In this document: positions 1-10,983 of the stretch, one piece after another
Numbering within the stretch: the stretch's first letter is position 1
Layout of the letters: each line of letters opens with the position of its first letter
Assembly (NCBI GenBank): GCA_013180625.2
Contig: SNVD02004462.1
Location: 10,001 to 74,000, forward strand
DNA length: 64,000 bases
Direction: 5' to 3'
Origin: Boswellia sacra
Lineage: Eukaryota > Streptophyta > Magnoliopsida > Sapindales > Burseraceae
Notes under the pieces: model-generated
The model's database searches: none
The model's input: the letters and a program-made list of their open reading frames with translations, nothing else
What the model was told of the DNA's origin: nothing
Made by a program: the position numbers and the translations under genes

Positions 1-165
1 GTGATGGTGATGGTGAGATTAGCCATGGTAGAGATAGGGGGAAAGGCCCAGCCAACCAAGATGAACCTGAATTAGTCAGGCAATTAACCAAAAACATGGA
101 GAAGGTCTAATCCTTTTAAAGAAGAAGTGGTTTAAGACCTAGATGATACCTTGCTCGTCGGGGAC

Positions 166-681
166 AGTGATTTGCCTCCGAAATTTCGCCTACCAAACTT
201 TTCCAAGTTCAATGGAGAGGACAATCCAAAAATACATTGGGGATAGTATGCAACTATCATGGCCACCACTCATTTGTCAAAGGAGTACATCTTGAAGTAC
301 TTTATGCTATCCATAGAAGATAATGCAGTAGCGTGCTATCATGATCCTTCTAAAAGAGCTCGAAAAGATTGGGATGAGTTATCTGAAAAGTTTGTAGAGT
401 AGTAACACCATAATAACCAATCGGGGGTAACCTTGAGAGTTTTAAAAACTACTCACCAGAAGTCAAATGAGACCTTTTTAGAATACTTGGTTTGTTGGAA
501 AGATAAAGCTGCCAAGGTGACCATGAACCCCACAGAGAAGGTACAGGTCCATATGGTGATCAATGGAGCCTATGCCTTCATCAGTGATAGATTAGTGGGC
601 TTTCTAATCAAAATCTTTGAAGACCTATATAATATAGGCATTCAAATAGAAGATTTGGAGTTAGAAGAGAAACAACAATAG
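166..681 (+). pseudogene. gag fragment of the Tat-type element
   Basis: Translation in shifting frames gives a Tat-like Gag stretch beginning near LPPKFRLPNFSKFNGED and running through a region with DWDELSEKF, then an 82-codon open piece from 433 with the typical ETFLEYLVCWKDKA pattern. Gag would form the virus-like particle. Stops at about 248 and 400 and frame changes show it is dead. The acidic Gly/Asp-rich stretch at the window start (codons from about 3) is probably the N-terminal part of the same Gag. Confidence 0.6.
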
Positions 682-2050
682 TAACCCTAGAAGAAATCAG
701 GGGCAATATCATCAAGCTAGTGGGTCTAGCATGAAGCATGTTGAGGTGCAAGCAGTCGCCCAACAAAGGAAATTTATTCTTTTGGGGAGACCTTTATCAA
801 AAATATTTACAAGACTAAGAGCCAAAGGGATCTTGCAACCATTGCCACTAAGAGAGCTTCCAAATCCATTGCCAAGAAATTGGAGGCATCACGGGAAGCG
901 TGAGTTCCTCCAAGTGACCAGACATAAGATCAATGATTATACTCATCTCCGTCATAAGACCTAAGATTTGATCGATAAGGGCCAGATTCTAGATCCAGAG
1001 ATAGAAGAACCTAACATGAGAAGCAATCTGCTACCCAATTACGACTGGGTACCACCTCTAATGACCAAAATGACTAGGTCTGGCTTGAGTAAGGAGCAAG
1101 TTATGATTTCTTTTGAAAAAAGTAGATCTCGTAGGGCCAAGAGAGCCAAGACAATGGAGAAGTCCAAGCTTGAACAGCAAGAAGAGTCCACTACAAATGT
1201 AGTCACAAAAAAGAAGCCCAAGGCCTGAAAGCCTAGAGAGGAAAAGCCCGAAGAGATCATTAAAAGGGTAGAAGACGAGCCCATTCCTTTGGTGGCCTAG
1301 ATTTTCATCAAGAAGGTTGGATGGACCAACATTGAAATAAAGGGAGTCAAGCGCAGCTTAGAGCCTGAATTTTTATGCCCCAGTGACCATGAAGAAGAAG
1401 AACAAGAAAAATAAGAAGAAATGGAGATGGAAGAAGAACATACCTCTACTAGGAAGGAGTCCATGCTATCAAGTGCCTGTGCCAAGAAGTTGATGGCTAG
1501 AAAGGGGGCTAGAAGAGGCCCCCCACCTAGAAGGCTCAAGGTGAAAAAGGGTAGCAAAGCTAGCAAAAGAAAGTGAGTTGAAAGCCTTGTGAGGAGAGAG
1601 AGTTTACCTAGAAGGTGTAAAAAAGTGAAAGTTATGTGAATATGGGATGAATCCCTAAAGTCAAGACCCTCCCAAACTTTTAGGCTGACTTTAGCAGTGA
1701 TGAGGAAGAGGTGAGAGTTGAGGAAGAAACACATGAGGGAGAAACACTTGAGGGTGAGAGTAACAATGTCTAAGGAGTGACGAGGAGTGGTAGATTTTAC
1801 ATAAGAAAAATAAGGAGAAACCAATTGAGAAGGGCAAAGAAGTTGCCAAGGAATAAACCAAAGAAGAAGAAGACCAAGTCATCATGCCATTGAAGAAAAC
1901 CCAAGCGAATGCTAGCATTTGAGACTTGTTGATTTCATCCCCAAAAGCATATAGAAGCCATGGTAAAGGCTTTGGCAGAGGTAGAAATATCAATTGCTGC
2001 TACTTCAAATAAGATGTTAACTCTAGAAGAAAACCCAATAAAGCAAATGA
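682..2050 (+). pseudogene. gag-protease linker of the Tat-type element, charged and broken
   Basis: No clean domain. Short open pieces at 731-964 and 968-1228 are rich in Lys, Arg and Glu, and purine-rich runs of GAA/GAG codons continue to about 1900, as is usual between Gag and protease in Tat elements. The reverse strand is open over parts of it (1297-1824) only because the purine-rich composition avoids stops. I see no independent gene. Confidence 0.4.
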
Positions 2051-2057
2051 GAAGGGT

Positions 2058-2540
2058 GTGATTACCTTCACCGATGATGATCTACCTTTCAAAGGAAGGA
2101 ATCATAACAAGCCATTGTTCGTCACTACAAAGATTGGTAGGAAGACGTCTTCTTGCATCATAGTGGATAATGGATCTGCCATCAAGATTATGCCTATGAA
2201 GATATTATACAAATATGGAGTTACTGAAGATGAACTTAAGCTTTGTGATATGGTGATCAGAGTCTATGATGACTCAAAGAGGAGTGCCATTGGGATATTC
2301 AAGGCATTAGTGAAGACTGGGCCTATTGAAGTAATGACAGAGTTTATGGTTCTTGACATTCTAGTTACATTTGTCACTTTGTTGGGCGAGCATGATTCCA
2401 TCTGCTTGGTAGAGTCCCTTCAACATGGATGGGAAGATTGTGACCGTTCATGCAGACTCAACAATTGCACCCACTGCTTTGAGTGTAACGGTCAAAGAGA
2501 TACCATACATGAGAGGATTCCATGTAGCCATGATCGATGA
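2058..2540 (+). pseudogene. Retroviral-type aspartic protease of the Tat-type element
   Basis: A 160-codon open stretch. The segment GRKTSSCIIVDNGSAIKIMP corresponds to the Tat protease active site, where the usual D-[DST]-G-S appears as VDNGSA. The following segment ending MTEFMVLDI matches the flap and second-half pattern of pepsin-like retroelement proteases. It would cut the Gag-Pol polyprotein. After about 2380 the frame drifts out of homology. It is a remnant without intact flanking frames. Confidence 0.6.
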
Positions 2541-3130
2541 AGTCAGTCCAATTGTCATTAGAGTAATGAAGAAATAGGGATACTTACCAAGAGCTGGGCT
2601 TAGGAAGAATGGAAATGGATTACCATCTTTTCTAGATTTCAAAGGCCAAACTTCTAGAAGAGGTTTGGGTTATGTGAAGAAGACTTTGAGCCCAAGAAGG
2701 GGAAGTTTTTCAAGTTTATCAAGGCCCAAGATACAAAGTATGTGGGTGCTGTCAAAACATACATTTTCAAGAAAATGTTGAAGCTCGAATTTAAAATTTT
2801 CAAGGATATCCTCCAAATAGGAATCTCTAAGGGATATGACTTGACCAAAGAAATGGAGACGATGAAATCAAGGAGGAGAAGCCTCAAGATCAAGCATTGT
2901 TAATAGAGTCGTCTGTCGACCTTGCTGCCTTCATCAAAAAAGGGATTAAAGATGTTTTTTATAAAGATGTATTTGTTCTTAACCTCTTTGAAGAAGAGGA
3001 TATTGTCTATGTTACAAAGTTTGATGCAACGAAAAATCAGTTTGCTTACTTGTGTGATGCCTTTCGTAATGGCATTGTGCATCATAATTTGCATTTCACT
3101 AGTATATTGACATCCACACCATTTTAACTC

Positions 3131-4067
3131 ATGATATTAATCTTCGTACAATTGAAAAACCCAAGAACATATGCATTGCACTTGACACAACTCTTGAAAA
3201 GAGAGAAATTTGAAAAATTATTAAAGAAACATGAAGAAGTTTTTGCCTCGTCCTACGATGATATGCCTATAATTGATAAAAGCATCACTGAGCACACGAT
3301 TCCAACATATCTGCATATGAAGCTAGTCAAGCATAAATTGAGGAGGTTAAGATCGGAATGGGCTCAAAAGATCAAGTAGGAAGTCTCCAAGCAAATTGAA
3401 GCCAAGTTTCTAGATATGGTGAAGTATCCAGAATAGTTAGCCAACATTATGTTGTGCCAGTGCCAAAGAAGGATGGAAGGGTCCAAATGTGCGTTGATTA
3501 CCAAGACTTAAACAATGCCTGGCCAAAAGATGACTTTTCTTTGCCTCATATTGATATGCTAGTAGACAATGCTACTGCCAGTGTAATGTTCTCTTTTGTG
3601 GATGGGTTTTCTAGTTACAACCATATAATGATGGCTAATGAAGACAAGATGAAAATGACCTTCATTACCGAGTGGGGAATCTACTGTTATAAGGTAAAGT
3701 TCTTCAGCTTGAAGAATGCAGGGGTGACCTACCAAAGAACTACGATGACACTATTTCATGATATGATGCATAAAGAGATATCTATATGGATGACATGATG
3801 GTGAAGTCTAAAACTCGAGATGGTCACTTTAAAGCTTTAGACAGATTCCCAAAAATGGTGAAGAAGCATAAGTTGCCACTTAATATGAAGAAGTGTGTCT
3901 TTGGAGTCACCTCAAGATAGTTGTTGGGATTTGTAGTTGGCAAGAAATGGATAGAAATAGATCTACACAAGGTTAAGGCAATTACTGAGATGCCATCACC
4001 CAAGACCGAAAAAGAAATTAGAGGGTTTCTTGGGAAGATCTAATACATATATCGATTCATTGCCAAA
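3131..4067 (+). pseudogene. Reverse transcriptase of the Tat-type element
   Basis: From 3454 the frame shows the RT core: VPKKDGRVQMCVDYQDLN, then the palm segment SLPHIDMLVDNATASVMFSF, then FFSLKNAGVTYQR. The catalytic YMDD box follows at about 3785 (YMDDMMVKSK) but in another frame, so a frameshift separates it from the core. An N-terminal part lies at 3131-3379 with a stop at about 3377. The thumb region continues to about 4060 with stops near 3919 and 4041. RNA-directed DNA synthesis would be its role; the copy is inactive. Confidence 0.75.
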
Positions 4068-4484
4068 TTGATGATAGTTTGTGCACTGTTCTTCAAGCTT
4101 TCAAAGAAGGATCAGCTAGTGATGTGGAATGATCAGTGCAAAGAAGCATTTGAGAAGATTAAGAAGTACTTGCAGAACTTACCAACTTTGAGACCACCAA
4201 GACGTGGCAAGAATTTGATTCTCAACTTGACTCTTCAAGGGGAGGCCATTGGTGTTATACTAGCACAAGAAGATGAGAATGGTGTGGAGCATGCCATTTA
4301 TTATCTAAATAAGAAGTTGCTACCATGCAAGATGAAATACAGTTACATGAACAAGAAGTACTTTGCCATGTTGAGGCTCTCAAAGAAGGTAAGGCATTCT
4401 CAGTTTTATAAGATGAAGGCTATCTCGAAGGAGGATCGAATGAAGTAAATTTATGGAGCACCATATTTGGTGGGCAAACTAGCA

Positions 4485-4490
4485 AGATGG
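4485..4490 (+). repeat. Target-site duplication, left copy (agatgg)
   Basis: The hexamer agatgg at 4485-4490 is repeated at 6371-6376 on the other side of the inserted block. The RNase H reading continues only when one copy is counted. Five bases (gatgg) would be the standard duplication for an LTR element; the sixth may be chance. Confidence 0.6.
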
Positions 4491-6370
4491 TGTAAACATT
4501 GAATTTTTGAGGCTCACTGAAGGAATGAAGATGAATGTTAAGTAGAGAAATGACCAAAATACCCCTGGAGACCAAGAAAAGAAAGGTAAGACTGAGTTGG
4601 TGAAAGGTCTCAAAAATTAATGTATAAATTCAAAAAGCATAGAAAATAATTCAGCAAGAATATGATGGTTAATTATATACTGTTGTGAAGCTACGGATGT
4701 CTAGTTTTCGTAGAAATTTACATATCACAAATTGCAGTTGAATTCAAAAATTTATAAGTGATTGAATAGACAAAGGTCAGAAGAGACTAATTACAAAATT
4801 ATAAAATAAGAAGGGCCAGCGATCAAATAGCAAGTCGCTAGTGAAACAACAGGCTGACACTATTCAACTACCAGCTGGCACTGTTCAACCACCGATCGAT
4901 ACTGTTCATCTGGGTACTATTCATAGGCATTGTTTATCTAAATCTCACATTGGTTTTTTATGACATTTTTACTATACGCTTACCTTAGCCACACTTCCCG
5001 GGGCATCCAAAAACCCCTCTCTCTCTCTCCCTCCAAGACACACTGGTGAGAATTCTAAGAAGTCCTTTCTAGTTTAACATTTTCGAGCATTTTATGTTGC
5101 TCTAAACTCAGAAATGGTATGTCTTGTGAGTAGTTTTCTCTTCTCCCTTATATTTTCTTGTTTATTTTTCTTGCTTAGAATTCAGCATGTTTAGTTTTTT
5201 TTTATGCTTTAAATAAGTATGTTTGGGATTTATTTTTATGCTTAGAAGCATACTAGGGTTATTATGAATTGTTTTAACCCTTAATTGTTTTGCGAGATGG
5301 ATAAGTGTGTTGAGGTAAGTCCGTTATCTCTCATTTATTAGAATCATGCTTAGAAGTTTACTTTATTTGCGAATTCTTAGAAATATGCTGAGGAGTACAT
5401 GCTTAGAATCATGCTTAAGAGCACATGATTAAAACCATGCTAAGAAAATTTATTTACTTTGATGAATGCTAGGAAATAGCATAGAATAAGTAAGAATTAC
5501 CTCTTGCCCTTGAATGTTATGATCAATGTTGATTGCTTGAATTAGGCTAGAAATGCCATGAAATTATGAATTATGCTAGAATAACGCTAGGTAGAATGCC
5601 ATGTAGAAGTTACTAAATCTAGGCTAGAATTCCATGATATTAGATTATGGCTTTGTATGATTCATTAATGTATGAATATTTGTATATTAAGAAGTGTAAT
5701 TCTGTGATGCCATGAAGTGATAGGGGACTCACATTGATGGTAAGGGACCATCACTGAGAATGAATGCCTTAGTAAACTATATTTGAATGGACATGTAAGA
5801 AGCTTAATAGACATTAAATAGAATTAGATATGGTGTTGAAGAATTTATCATATATTGAGTTTTGAATGGATATGAATTTATGGAATATTTTTATTGTTGA
5901 ATAACAACTGTTGTAATCCTCTCCCCTCCCCCCATCTATAATGGAAATGTAATCTATTCTCTTCCCTCTTTCTATGGATGTTTATAATTGCTATTGGATT
6001 GAATAATCACCCCACATGACCAATGAAGATAAAAACGAAAATGTGTGAATAAAATAAACAATCTAAGCGGACTAAGTAACAACATGAGCTATTTTTATTT
6101 GGTATTTCCCGAGTAGAAGTCGGATTTATATCCGAGTGGGTCAAAAGACTCGTACCTAACTTCCCGAACCCATCTCTGAAGGGATAAAAAGAGTTTAGGT
6201 CCTAAAGCAAGGGATTAGATTACCCTCATTCATTTCCAATTCAATAATTGGATGGCGACTCCATTCTCCAGACGTGGCCATGGCCTGTTTGCGTTCCCTT
6301 AAGTCTCGAAAGAGGCCTTGACATAGTGTTGTGTTCACAAGCACTCTGGTGGGATGAAAGCCCCATTCAT
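4491..6370 (+). mobile_element. Solo-LTR-like insertion in the RNase H gene
   Basis: About 1.88 kb with no coding sequence, starting tgtaaacattg, flanked by agatgg on both sides and interrupting a continuous RNase H reading. The start, the repeated cactgttca motifs at about 4855-4930, the T-rich middle and the absence of ORFs fit a solo LTR left by recombination of a gypsy element. The right end (ccccattcat) is not a clean CA. A ggcgactcc motif near 6254 resembles the start of the internal region in some gypsy families, so a short piece of internal DNA could be included. The orientation is assumed. Confidence 0.55.
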
Positions 6371-6376
6371 AGATGG
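6371..6376 (+). repeat. Target-site duplication, right copy (agatgg)
   Basis: Matches 4485-4490 exactly and marks the right edge of the inserted block; the RNase H coding sense resumes immediately after it. Confidence 0.6.
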
Positions 6377-6540
6377 CTAGTTCAACTGTCAAAATTTCAT
6401 ATCGAGTATGTCACCAAGAAGGTCGTGAAAGGAAAAGTAGTAGCAGATTTTTTGGTCATGAATCTGGTCGACAATGATGAGCCAACGGGAGTTGGATTTC
6501 CCAGATGAACATCTGGAGGTAATCTCAAAAGTGGGATAAA

Positions 6541-6911
6541 GAATGTTCTTTGATAGAGCTACCAATAAAAATGGTACTGGAATATTTTGGTCTCACCAAC
6601 TGAAAAAGTCATCCATTTTGCTAGGAAGTTGGAGTTTAGAATTACCAATAATATGGCTCAATACAAAGCCTATGCCTTTGGTTTGGAAATTGTGATTGTG
6701 ATGGGTATTGATGAAATAGAAGTGTTGGGAGATTTGAAGCTTGTCATCTCTTAAGTTAATGAAGATTGGGATATATGGGAAGGAAGGTTGAAACCATGCC
6801 TTGAGCACATTAGAAGGTTGATTGGGAGGTTCAAGCAATGAACCTTTACCCATCTTCCTAAGAATGAGAATCAAATGGCTGACGCTTTAGCTTATTTGGC
6901 ATTAGTTTGGA
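6541..6911 (+). pseudogene. Second (archaeal-type) RNase H of the Tat-type element
   Basis: Across two frames the translation shows MFFDRATNKNGTGIF, a counterpart of the FDGAANxxGxG start of the second RNase H. It is followed by NNMAQYKAYAFGLEI, VLGDLKLVIS and, near 6865, ENQMADALAYLA. This order (D, then E, then D, then the NxxADALA end) is the known pattern of the additional RNase H acquired by the Tat lineage. Frameshifts near 6575 and stops near 6754 and 6838 break it. Confidence 0.65.
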
Positions 6912-7124
6912 TGACTACTCAAGAATTGCTAGTGAGACCAATAGTGATATCACAAGCATGGGGTCCTTGCTATATAGAACCTCATGTAATAGGGGCCAAA
7001 GCGAATGAGAAGCCATGGTTCTATGATTTGAAGAAGTGCTTAAAGGAAAGAATTCTACCAGATGAGGCTAATGAGAAGGACAGGGTCGTACTGCGAAGGT
7101 TGCCCTAATAATTTACTTGTCATC

Positions 7125-8255
7125 AAGGAGTAATGTACAAAAGAATGCTAGAAGGGATGTAATTGAGATATGTCGACAAGAAAAAGGCTAAAAGGCTTGT
7201 GGAAGAAATCCATAGTGGTGTGTGTGGACCACATATGAATAGCCTAATGCTTGCAAATATGATAATGAGGCCAGGCTTTTACTAGCTAACCATAGAGACG
7301 GATTTTGTCCAATTTGTGAAGAGGTATCATCAGTGACAGATCAACAGAAATCTGATTCACCAACCACCTTTAGAGCTACAAGGAATGATAGCATTGTGGC
7401 TCTTTACTGCATGGGGCATTGACAATATAGGTGATATAACGCGGTCAGCATCTAATAGGCATCAAGATGTGGTGGTGGCAATTGACTACTTCACCCAATG
7501 AATAGAAGCTGAGTCTTACAGTAAACTGAGGGCAAAGCAGATGGCGAAGTTCATTATAAGAGCATCATATGCAGATTTGGAGTGCCACATCACGTTGTGA
7601 CTGACAATGAGTTCATTTCCGAGCTGAGACTAAGGCCTTGTTTGAGAAGTATGGGATTTAACATCATAAGTTGTCTTCTTATCGTCCACAAGCAAATGAG
7701 GCATTAGAAGTGGCCAACAAGAACATCAAGAAGATGTTGGCCAAGACAGTGCAGACGTACAAAGATTGGTTGGAGAAGTTGTTATTCATGTTATGGGATT
7801 ATAGAACGATACCTAGAAGTTTGACAGGCATGACGCCCTTCTTGTTGGTGTATGGTTCAAAAGTGGTCCTACCAATTAAGATAGAAATGAAATCAGCGGG
7901 GGTTCTGATAGAAGCAAAAGTTCCTGAAGGAGAATGGATTCACAGATGTGAACAGTTGGCCTTGATTAATGAGAAAAGAATAAAGACCAGATATCACATG
8001 CAATTGCATCAAAAGCGGGTTGCTCGAGCCTTTAACAAAAGAATAAAGGCAAGGAAGTTCAAAGAAGGGGAATTGGTCCTTAAATAGGCTATGCCAATAG
8101 TGTTTGATCTGAGGGGGAAAGTCAAGCCAAACTACGATGGCCCATTTATTATATCAAAGGTTATGTCCAGCAGAGCTGTCGTCCTATCAGACATGGAAGG
8201 AAATAAGTTCACTAAACCCATCAACATGGACAGTCTAAAGAAATACTATTTGTGA
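7125..8255 (+). pseudogene. Integrase of the Tat-type element
   Basis: The zinc-binding N-terminal part is at about 7130-7360 (EEIHSGVCGPHMNS, then VKRYHQ). The core follows with WGIDNIGDI near 7415 for the first Asp, VTDNEFIS near 7600 for the second, and QANEALEVANKNIKKML at about 7690 for the Glu. The last 138-codon open piece (7671-8087) and the C-terminal part to the stop at 8253-8255 (PNYDGPFIISKV, then LKKYYL) are the best preserved. It would insert the cDNA into the genome. Several stops, at about 7160, 7280, 7500 and 8085, make it inactive. Confidence 0.75.
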
Positions 8256-9055
8256 AAAAAAAAGTGTGAGAGAAAAAAATAATTAATCAAAAAACCAGAA
8301 ATGACTGATTAATAACAGAAGTTGTCTCATTGTGCACATATTATTTGATGAACAAATGATTGTATTTTTATTAATGAAATGAAATTGTTTTGAAACAAAT
8401 ATGTCTTTGAAATGTCTTACTATTTCGCATGATAACAAAAGGAAAGCATCGAACATCTGAGCTAACAATGAAACTATCAATGGCACCTTTGCCTCTTTAC
8501 TGGACCATGAATAGGCTCGCCATATGGCTCACGGCACCTTTTGGCTCGAATAACAGTATCAAGAATAGAGGCCTGGAAGATCATCCAGTCTTTCTATTGG
8601 TTGTCTGCCTTAAAATCAGGATCATGGAATAGATTCCTCTCGATGGCTCGATGTGGCCAAGAATCCTTTACACGCTCCAAATACGAGCAAAAATCTACCA
8701 GGACTAAATGTAATTGGTGAATCCAAGATCCTCTACTTAAGTCCATACTACGGACGCAATCTAGCAAGATCATAGAATGAACTGTAGGTGAAACCTACCA
8801 AAGGCACGCATGCAATGTAAGTCTTGACTGTCACATGTTCAAGCCTCCACCATGGAAAGTACAAACGGATCTGAATATTCGGAAAGACTCAAAGCCAGTC
8901 AACCCAAGAAGAACGTCTCTTAAGTCTTATCCTCGTATGAAGTCGATGACTATAACGGGAAATATCTCCCTCAAGTGGTGCTAGAATGGGTAGCCTCTCC
9001 TGTAACTAAATCTGAAAAAATAAGAAACAAAAGAAAACGAAAAATAAGAAAAAGC
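8256..9055 (+). other. 3' non-coding region of the Tat-type element, no gene seen
   Basis: About 800 bases after the integrase stop. It begins with A-rich tracts, and no ORF shows recognisable protein. Short open frames on either strand are not supported by homology or composition. Tat elements commonly carry such a long untranslated tract before the 3' LTR. Confidence 0.4.
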
Positions 9056-9365
9056 CTGCTAAGTGGAAAACCTAAAATAGGCAGCTAAGGAAAAAATTAA
9101 GGCAAGCCCACTAAGTTGAAAAACCAGAAAGGGTAACTTAGGAAAAAGTTAGGGCAAAGAAAAAAAAAAGAGAGAAGAAGGAAAAGGCCGTTGAGTTGCA
9201 AACCCTAAAAGGGCGGCTTAAGCAAAAATTAGGACAAGCTCACTAAGTTGAAAACCCAACAAGGCAGCTTAAGCAAAAATTAGAGCATAAGAAAAAAAAA
9301 AAGAAAAAATGGAACCCGCTAAGTTGAAAACTCGAAAAGGCAGCTTAGGCAAAAATTAAGGTTAA
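9056..9365 (+). repeat. Tandem repeat in the 3' region of the Tat-type element
   Basis: About five diverged units, each with a core like ctaagttgaaaacc, then aaggcagcttaggcaaaaa, then an A/G-rich spacer of variable length. Units are about 50 bases, or about 75 where a poly-A/GA spacer is included. Tandem repeats between integrase and 3' LTR are a known habit of Tat/Ogre elements. Confidence 0.7.
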
Positions 9366-10580
9366 AGAAAATACCTGAAGAAGTAAAAGACTACCACTGA
9401 ACCTCTAACTCGGATCAATCCTGATGTGATCCAGTGTGATCAATATTTCAAAAAGAGTCCAGGGAATGGCTGTGAAATTAGGTCTTATCTAAGAAATGAT
9501 GGTCATGAGATGTGGATCTCTGAGACCATCTAGTGAAACTAGTAGAAATTGTGCAAGAAGGCAAAACTGAAGCAGGTAAAGCCAATCGAATGAAATCCTA
9601 TCCATCATCTCTAGTAAAGGGATAATGGAAGACAATGTCACTCTACCACCTCTTATGTGAATACCCATGGTAGAAATCGAAAAGTCAAAGAAGTTGGTAA
9701 GGTTAGACATCGATGGTGTCCCAACAATAGGTGGAATAATGCTCTCAGGACTGGATGAATGACAACCGAGTATGGCAAAGAATTCCTCATACAAGGATCA
9801 AAGCTTTTGCTGATTGAAGCGAAAGACATGATCATGAGGATCCCAAAAGGTCGTACATTCCTTAAGAAAAAGAACATCAAGCTTCACATGACGAAGGAAC
9901 TTCAAACTGCAGAGAGCGCTGGATTTGGGCCAGTTCTAGTTGTCATCCTTTGGAAGCTTCAAGAGAGGCTGGAGAGTCTTAAAAGAAGCCTCAGACATGT
10001 TGAAAAGCATGAAAAAGCATGAAAGAAAACTTAAGAAGAGGAAGTATGAGGAGAAACAATAGGGAGAAGCAGCACATAAATAGTGCAAAAAAAAAAAGAA
10101 GGAAAAAGGCAAGAGAGGGCCAGACCACTGGCAGGCAATCAAATGACTGCCAGCCAATGGTTGCATGATAGTCGATCGATGGTCTGATAGCCAGCTAGTG
10201 GTCTAACAGCTGCCCGACGATCAGTAGGGTAAAAAGTCGTTCAATTCCTTCTTTATTTCTTTTGTATGTTTTTGGACTTTCGGGACACGTATCGAGGAGT
10301 AGTTTTGAGCATGTGATTCCCCAATTATGTAATTTTGTTTAAAATTGAATAAATATTGATGCGGAAATAAATCTGAACAAATTTTGATGTAAATATGCAT
10401 AATTTGAGAGGCAATGTGCAAAACTGGAAATAAAAATTTACGCTGAGTCTTTGGAGTTTTATCATACAATTGATTGCTTTAATTATAAGAAATAAAAAGT
10501 TGTGACACAAAGTTCACACATGGAAGCTAAATGAACGAAAGGAAAGAAATCAACATGAAAGAAGTAGGTGGTGACAGTCC
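9366..10580. other. Non-coding remainder of the Tat-type 3' region
   Basis: No supported gene. The + strand is open at 9759-10022 and the - strand at 9489-9794, but neither shows a known domain. The stretch 10110-10220 has several imperfect copies of a ccagcca/actggcag-like motif, giving weak inverted repeats. I cannot tell where the 3' LTR begins. Confidence 0.3.
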
Positions 10581-10670
10581 TCACTCATCATCACCATCAT
10601 CATCATTATCAATAGGGAAGGCAGCAACCTGAGCCTGGCGCTCAATCTCTCGTTCTAAATGAGCATTCTT
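10581..10670 (-). pseudogene. Remnant of antisense ORF of the Tat lineage (C-terminal tail)
   Basis: On the - strand 29 codons read through a charged segment (HLEREIERQAQ) and end in an acidic tail (DNDDDGDDE) before a TGA at 10581-10583. A TAA lies directly upstream at 10671-10673. An antisense ORF between pol and the 3' LTR is a known feature of Tat elements, and the heptad-like charged run before an acidic end fits. The rest of the ORF is lost or out of frame, so the call rests on position and a short match. Confidence 0.35.
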
Positions 10671-10673
10671 TTA

Positions 10674-10983
10674 ACAGCTTGTCTAATCCAAGTAACGAGC
10701 ATATAGTTAGAAAAACTATTAAGATAGAAGTCATGCGTGCATGAAGCATAGAGTAGTGTTTTACCTGTTACTAGTGAGACATTTATAAGACATACCCATA
10801 AGAAGCAGCTTGCATCTAGAAGACATGCTTCATGGAAGATCGTGGCATCTACATTGCATTGCATTACGTTTTATGACTAACAAATGCCTAAAGAATAATA
10901 GAAAACTTTAGGAATAACTAGTCAGAAGATTTACTAGAGTGGTATCATAAGGAAAGAAAGGAACAGATATGTTCAGATCCTCA
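10674..10983. other. Unassigned sequence left of the copia LTR
   Basis: About 310 bases with no supported gene or repeat. It does not match the pararetrovirus that flanks the other end of the copia element. It could be part of the Tat element's 3' LTR or older host DNA. Confidence 0.3.

Larger units (their letters stand above)
4068..6506 (+). pseudogene. RNase H of the Tat-type element, split by a 1.9-kb insertion
   Basis: The first part (4068-4490) shows the gypsy RNase H pattern with GEAIGVILAQEDENGVEHA and YYLNKKLLP, and ends at GKLARW. The next residues, LVQLSKFHIEYVTKK, resume at 6377 and run to about 6506. The two halves join exactly in sense at the agatgg duplication that flanks the inserted DNA. 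Other breaks include stops at 4446 and 6506. RNase H would remove the RNA template during reverse transcription. Confidence 0.7.
1..10983 (+). mobile_element. Decayed Ty3/gypsy retrotransposon, Tat-type (5' end outside window)
   Basis: Fragments appear in gypsy order on the + strand: gag, protease, reverse transcriptase, RNase H, a second RNase H, integrase, then a long 3' non-coding tract with tandem repeats and an antisense ORF remnant. The second RNase H and the antisense ORF are known marks of the Tat/Ogre/Retand lineage, so I place it there. Every domain has stops or frameshifts. No LTR pair was recognised: the 5' end lies left of the window and the 3' end is masked or lost where the copia LTR begins. 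The right boundary is therefore only the start of the next element. Confidence 0.8.

Noticed and set aside
1297..1993. Two long open frames on the - strand (175 and 100 codons)
   Set aside because: They lie opposite purine-rich gag-linker sequence of the Tat element. The composition alone avoids stops on that strand, and the translations are Leu/Ser/Phe-rich without any domain.
10561..10620. catcatcat run as a His-tag-like or microsatellite feature
   Set aside because: On the - strand it encodes the Asp-rich tail of the antisense ORF remnant, which explains it better than a microsatellite.
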